Shown one piece after another: positions 5,883 through 9,231 of a stretch of 9,231 nucleotides of DNA. The notes beneath the pieces are model-generated. The model ran no database searches. It was not told the origin of the DNA and was given only the letters and a program-made list of their open reading frames with translations. The position numbers and the translations under genes are program-made. The stretch is taken from contig CALFUE010000071.1 in NCBI GenBank assembly GCA_937916345.1, positions 1-9,231 of the forward strand. The letters are read 5' to 3'. Every line of letters begins with the position of its first letter. Within the stretch, counting starts at the first letter, position 1. The stretch comes from an uncultured bacterium. Lineage in GTDB: Bacteria > Bacillota > Clostridia > Lachnospirales > Lachnospiraceae.

Positions 5883-6107
5883 ATGGCAGATACAGCTACA
5901 AGCGTTCAGGTTGACGGAAACACGATGATCGGCGAGCTTTTGATGATCGATCAGGAGGTCGTCCCCATACTTCTGGATATCGGCATGCATTGCCTCGGAT
6001 GCCCCTCATCACAGATGGAGACCATCGCGGAGGCAGCTATGGTTCACGGCTACGAGCCCGATGAAGTAGTTGCAAGGATCAATACCTTCCTCTCCCGGGA
6101 GAAATAA
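5883..6107 (+). CDS. DUF1858 redox-disulfide protein (hybrid-cluster-associated type)
   Basis: A 74-residue soluble protein covering the complete DUF1858 domain. The hallmark segment is present: a helix MIGELLMIDQEVVPILLDIGMHCLGCPSSQ with the C37-x-x-C40 pair, followed by METIAEAAMVHG. The family is described as a predicted redox-active disulfide protein often encoded near hybrid cluster protein (Hcp) in anaerobes; its reaction is unknown. No Hcp gene is in this window, but genes beyond the edges are not visible. ATG start set by AGGAGG at 5867-5872. Single-gene unit with its own promoter, a long leader and a terminator right behind it. The divergent neighbour is the pseudokinase operon, with the two promoters nearly touching. 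Confidence 0.9.
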   Translation: MADTATSVQVDGNTMIGELLMIDQEVVPILLDIGMHCLGCPSSQMETIAEAAMVHGYEPDEVVARINTFLSREK

Positions 6108-6121
6108 TTTCACAGATTACA

Positions 6122-6147
6122 AAAGCCGGCGGATGACCGCCGGCTTT
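6122..6147. terminator. Bidirectional terminator between convergent genes
   Basis: A perfect 11-bp stem AAAGCCGGCGG with CCGCCGGCTTT and loop ATGA. Read on the plus strand it ends the DUF1858 transcript (trailing TTTCTCT). Read on the minus strand it starts two bases after the stop of the large surface protein gene and is followed by TTTTG. It therefore probably serves both genes. Confidence 0.85.
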
Positions 6148-6149
6148 CT

Positions 6150-9100
6150 CTATGCTTTTTTATGACTTTTTTCTGACTTTTTTCTTTTGCGACGCCGCAC
6201 CATTAACACGATAAATATTACAACGACAGTGGCTGCTATCAGGACGATGACCACGACCACTCCAATGGCCATATTTTCCGTGGTGGAGCTTACCACCACC
6301 AGCACAAGATCTTTTTCATCAGCTGCGAAAACCCGATACCTGCCAAACTCCTCAGTGTCGAGCATCCTGTATCCGGTGCCATCCTCCGACTCCGGATCAA
6401 CAATCATTACAGTCCCCGATTCTGCCGGTAGGAAATGGTAACTCACAGCATCGGTATTTTCCAGAGTTATATGCCAGCGCTCTCTCTCGAAATCCAGAGG
6501 TTCAAGCTCTGTCGCGGTGAGCGCGGCGTCATTGCCGAAATCCCCCTCCGCGATCACCACCGACTGTCTGCCGTCCCTCTTTGCTTCGCTGGCGATGGTA
6601 GTGGTGCGCATGGTGTAGATAGCCTGAATATCATCACTGTCCCTCACATCCGAAAAATCTCTCCTGTCCCACTCGCCGTAGTAGCCCTCTCTCTCGGGAA
6701 CTGCCGGTATCTCAGCCGCATCTATGGAATCTCCATAATTACAAACTATTTCCCCGATGACATCCGAATCGTTTAAGAATCTGATCCGCATGATCTTCAT
6801 CGCGTCAGGGAAATACACACCCACGGCATCCTCCACCTTCTCGTAGTACGTGGCCTCAGCCATGCCTTTAAAGCTGGCAAGACCTATACCTGATACAGCG
6901 CCGAACATTCTCTCCGTCACATACATATCCGCGCTTCCGCTCTCCGGTATGAAATAATTGTCATAGACATTGGTCTTGTTTCTGGTTTCTACGGCACCTG
7001 CCACAGCGCCGTACTCCTGCACAGCCTCCGGTATCTTAACCATGGCGATGTTTTCGGACAGGATAGTTCCATAACCTGCGATACCGCCCACGAATCTCCG
7101 GCCTCTGATGGTTCCCCTTGTGATACATTTTCTCACGGCGGATCCGGAAAAGCCCCCGATACCGCCCACATAATCAGCGCCGGAGGCCCCCACATCACCG
7201 TAGTTTTCGCACATGGTGACAAGACCTGACTCGGAATCTCCGGTTATGCCGCCGACTCTGTCCCTTCTTGCCGTGATAACACCGCTATTGACACAGTTGT
7301 TCACGACACTCGAAGTAACCAGGACATAATCCGCGCTTAATGTCCCGATCTTTTTTAACTTCAAATCCTGCAGCAAATCTGACTCTGCATCCATGAAGCC
7401 CACGATCCCGCCGGTTCTGGATGTCCCCGTGACGCTGCCGGCATTTTTACAGTATCCTATGCGCCCCTTCGTGACAGCAGATATCTCATCCACCGTCATA
7501 TCGCCCTGCGAGATATCCCTCATGTGATCAGCCGGCATCAGGCTCATATTTGACAAGTCCTCCACCGCATCCACGAGAGTCTGTGATATCGTATTGATCT
7601 GATCCGAGATATCCTTTATATCATTTGTGAGAAGAACAGAATCATCACCCAGGTGAAGAGATAACTCCTCGATCTCCTCAGTCGCATTCAGCAGCGAATC
7701 ATACATATTTTCTCCGGCGTCCCGGACATCCGTACCGAGCTCGGGAATATCCGTATCCATGTCTTCCAGCAGAGTGTCAATTATGGTTGACATATTTGTA
7801 GCAATATCCGGCATTTCTTTGAGTGTTGTCATAAAATCGTCGATGGAGCCCCGCAGCGCACTGTCATCGATTGCAAAAATATACTTTTCCGCTATTTCCG
7901 AGAGACTGTTCATGGATGGTATGACCTTTTTATTCACCACGGACATCATGCCGCTTACCTCGTCCGATATGACGGACAGATCGCTCCTTATGGCGCGCAT
8001 ATATTTCTCAAATTCAGATGAATTCTCATTAACAGTGTCTATATCCTTCCTGAGGGAATCCATGTGAGCCGAAAAAGTACTGATACTTTTCGTGAATGTT
8101 CGTCCGTCGGTACTCAGCTCGTCAAAGGCCTTGTTCAGCCTGCTTAAATAGCTTTTCAGAGCAGTCCTGTCGGCATCTGACATATCGGCGCTAGTCATAA
8201 TAGCCGCCAACTGGTCATTTAAGGCCTTCTCGCCTGATCCCATCTTTTCGATGCCTCCACTGACCTTTGACATGCTTTCTGTAAGCTGTCCCGCATAATC
8301 CTCATCGAATCCGTTTATGAGCTGCTCCGGTCCGTACTTCTCCACAAACTTTGACAGGACAGCTATGGTTTCCGTTAACCCCGCCGTGACATCATCGATG
8401 CCCGTGTTCATATCGGTGATGGCGCGGCTTATGGCAACGTTATCTATATCCAGATTGCTCATATACCGTCCCACAATGTCGGATATTCCTCTTACAGCGG
8501 GAATCAGATCGTCGTTAAGATCCGAGCTTATCTTTGCCACGGCACTCATCATGCCTGACACATCTCCTGTAATATTTGATACATGTCTGCTTATATTTTC
8601 AAGGGTCAGACCGCTTCGCTCCGCAATAGCGCGCAGACTATTCATGTCCGTCTCCAGATCGTCAATGGAGCGCGTCAGCCGGTCACCCAGGACTGCGATT
8701 TCCGACATTCCGGTTCGCAGGTTTTCCAGATCATTTTTTACAGTCTCCTCGTCCTCGTCCGACAGCTTGAACTGGTCTATGAAATTCTCAGTCTCCTTTA
8801 TCAACGCCTCTCCGGCGGTCTCCAGCGAATCAAGAGCCTTGTCAAACTCCTTCATTTCCGCACTGAGCTCCGTGACCGCCTGCTCCAGGACATCCATATT
8901 TTTATTAAGCTTTTCCGTCAGATCATCGGCATAGGATACGGCACCACCCACCATTTCGTCGGCATATTTCTCCGCTTCCTCCAAAGAAGAAATCGCTCTT
9001 GCCAACCGGGCGGAAATATCCGATGAGGATGTTCCGGCGTGATCAAGCGTTCCCTTCATCATGACATTCAGCTCGCTCATCTGAGACCTCAGCTCCGTGA

Positions 9101-9231
9101 TCTTTTCCTCGTCATAGGTGACCTCCAGGTCAGGCTCCATGATCCCCGCAATACCGCCCACCTTATCTCGCCCGAGGACCACTCCGCTGTTTATATCATT
9201 GAGGAGGAGTCCTGTATTATCGCCAACGATC
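6150..9231 (-). CDS. Large GLUG-motif and coiled-coil surface protein with C-terminal membrane anchor (5' end outside window)
   Basis: The frame is open to the right edge, so the N-terminus is missing. Residue numbers count from GTG 9182, which is not the true start: the residues before it read NDINSG, and with VVLGRDKVGGIAG they form a GLUG repeat. Order: GLUG (1-14); alpha-helical coiled coil (about 24-548, rich in D/E/S/L/I, almost no Cys or Pro); a GLUG array (577-703: TGGIVG, VGGITG, VGGIGG, VGGIAG, with Cys 578, 630, 658, 686 heading the repeats); an InlB/Listeria-Bacteroides-type repeat (about 798-857, VCNYGDSI to GYYGEWD); a beta-rich region; one membrane helix (971-995) and a basic tail RRRKRKK. 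The topology predicts an extracellular body anchored at the C-terminus. GLUG and InlB repeats occur in adhesins and surface proteins; function here is unknown. No catalytic motif seen. Confidence 0.85.
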   Translation of the reverse strand, partial: IVGDNTGLLLNDINSGVVLGRDKVGGIAGIMEPDLEVTYDEEKITELRSQMSELNVMMKGTLDHAGTSSSDISARLARAISSLEEAEKYADEMVGGAVSYADDLTEKLNKNMDVLEQAVTELSAEMKEFDKALDSLETAGEALIKETENFIDQFKLSDEDEETVKNDLENLRTGMSEIAVLGDRLTRSIDDLETDMNSLRAIAERSGLTLENISRHVSNITGDVSGMMSAVAKISSDLNDDLIPAVRGISDIVGRYMSNLDIDNVAISRAITDMNTGIDDVTAGLTETIAVLSKFVEKYGPEQLINGFDEDYAGQLTESMSKVSGGIEKMGSGEKALNDQLAAIMTSADMSDADRTALKSYLSRLNKAFDELSTDGRTFTKSISTFSAHMDSLRKDIDTVNENSSEFEKYMRAIRSDLSVISDEVSGMMSVVNKKVIPSMNSLSEIAEKYIFAIDDSALRGSIDDFMTTLKEMPDIATNMSTIIDTLLEDMDTDIPELGTDVRDAGENMYDSLLNATEEIEELSLHLGDDSVLLTNDIKDISDQINTISQTLVDAVEDLSNMSLMPADHMRDISQGDMTVDEISAVTKGRIGYCKNAGSVTGTSRTGGIVGFMDAESDLLQDLKLKKIGTLSADYVLVTSSVVNNCVNSGVITARRDRVGGITGDSESGLVTMCENYGDVGASGADYVGGIGGFSGSAVRKCITRGTIRGRRFVGGIAGYGTILSENIAMVKIPEAVQEYGAVAGAVETRNKTNVYDNYFIPESGSADMYVTERMFGAVSGIGLASFKGMAEATYYEKVEDAVGVYFPDAMKIMRIRFLNDSDVIGEIVCNYGDSIDAAEIPAVPEREGYYGEWDRRDFSDVRDSDDIQAIYTMRTTTIASEAKRDGRQSVVIAEGDFGNDAALTATELEPLDFERERWHITLENTDAVSYHFLPAESGTVMIVDPESEDGTGYRMLDTEEFGRYRVFAADEKDLVLVVVSSTTENMAIGVVVVIVLIAATVVVIFIVLMVRRRKRKKSEKSHKKA
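7074..7454 (-). repeat. GLUG repeat array in the surface protein
   Basis: Four successive units follow the pattern C-x-N-x-G-x-(V/I)-x-G ... (V/T)GGIxG (residues 577-703), a probable right-handed beta-helix. A fifth, degenerate unit without Cys (SENIAMVKI to YGAVAGAV) follows, and one further unit lies at the window edge before the coiled coil. Confidence 0.7.
7881..8183 (-). repeat. Second copy of an internal coiled-coil duplication
   Basis: Residues 334-434 of the surface protein align with residues 140-240 (8463-8765). LSDEDEETVKNDLENLR matches MSDADRTALKSYLSRLN, MNSLR (180) matches MDSLR (374), DVSGMMSAV (207) matches EVSGMMSVV (408), and IPAVRGISDIVGRY matches IPSMNSLSEIAEKY. The offset is 194 residues except around SGMMS, where it is 201. 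Confidence 0.65.
8463..8765 (-). repeat. First copy of an internal coiled-coil duplication
   Basis: Counterpart of 7881-8183. Identity is low but the motif order is kept, so the duplication is old or the copies have diverged under coiled-coil constraints. Nucleotide identity was not computed. Confidence 0.65.

Noticed and set aside
8317..8934. Plus-strand frame of 205 codons, rich in Ser and Arg
   Set aside because: It is antisense to the coiled-coil region, whose heptads and duplication show which strand is coding.
1..9231. tRNA, rRNA or CRISPR array
   Set aside because: No cloverleaf-like sequence, rRNA-like sequence or regularly spaced direct repeat was seen on either strand.

Overview
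The window looks like a chromosomal segment from a low-to-medium GC member of the Clostridia, most likely a Lachnospiraceae-type anaerobe. This is inferred from family content and signals: a clostridial 2[4Fe-4S] ferredoxin, a DUF1858 redox-disulfide protein, a lipoprotein with SH3 and GH18 domains, a surface protein with GLUG motifs, strong AGGAGG ribosome binding sites and sigma-A-type promoters. No taxonomic search could be run.

Layout. Bases 1 to about 175 are GC-richer (about 60 percent) and carry the C-terminal end of an unidentified plus-strand frame. They abut abruptly onto a minus-strand Sua5/TsaC gene whose C-terminal part is missing, so this edge is a rearrangement or an assembly join. 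Sua5 is translationally coupled (4-base overlap) to an upstream lipoprotein glycosidase (548-2311, minus). Divergent from that gene, a ferredoxin (2507-2674, plus) has its own promoter and a 17-bp-stem terminator.

The central block is a minus-strand operon of three genes read from 5600 to 2843: a degenerate protein kinase fused to a P-loop (CpaE/ParA-like) domain, a second stand-alone P-loop protein, and a membrane-anchored SAF/CpaB-like protein. Both P-loops lack the Walker A lysine and the kinase lacks both catalytic aspartates. The family make-up recalls the assembly side of Tad/Flp-type machineries, but no CpaF ATPase, TadB/C or pilin is present here. This is the best candidate for an undescribed system. 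None of its genes has an ATG start, and two have ATA codons placed where a start is expected.

The operon shares a compact divergent promoter region with a DUF1858 protein (5883-6107, plus). An inverted repeat fills the spacer of the plus-strand promoter and a structured leader follows. The DUF1858 gene converges on the 3' end of a large surface protein (6150-9231, minus, 5' end outside the window), and a GC-rich terminator lies between them. The surface protein has a coiled coil of about 520 residues inserted into a GLUG repeat array, then an InlB-like repeat, a C-terminal membrane helix and a basic tail. The coiled coil itself contains a roughly 194-residue tandem duplication.

Two small thiol/iron-sulfur proteins flank the pseudokinase operon, and two surface proteins (the GH18 lipoprotein and the GLUG protein) lie outside them. 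Any functional link among these units is inference. No tRNA, rRNA, CRISPR array or insertion sequence was seen.
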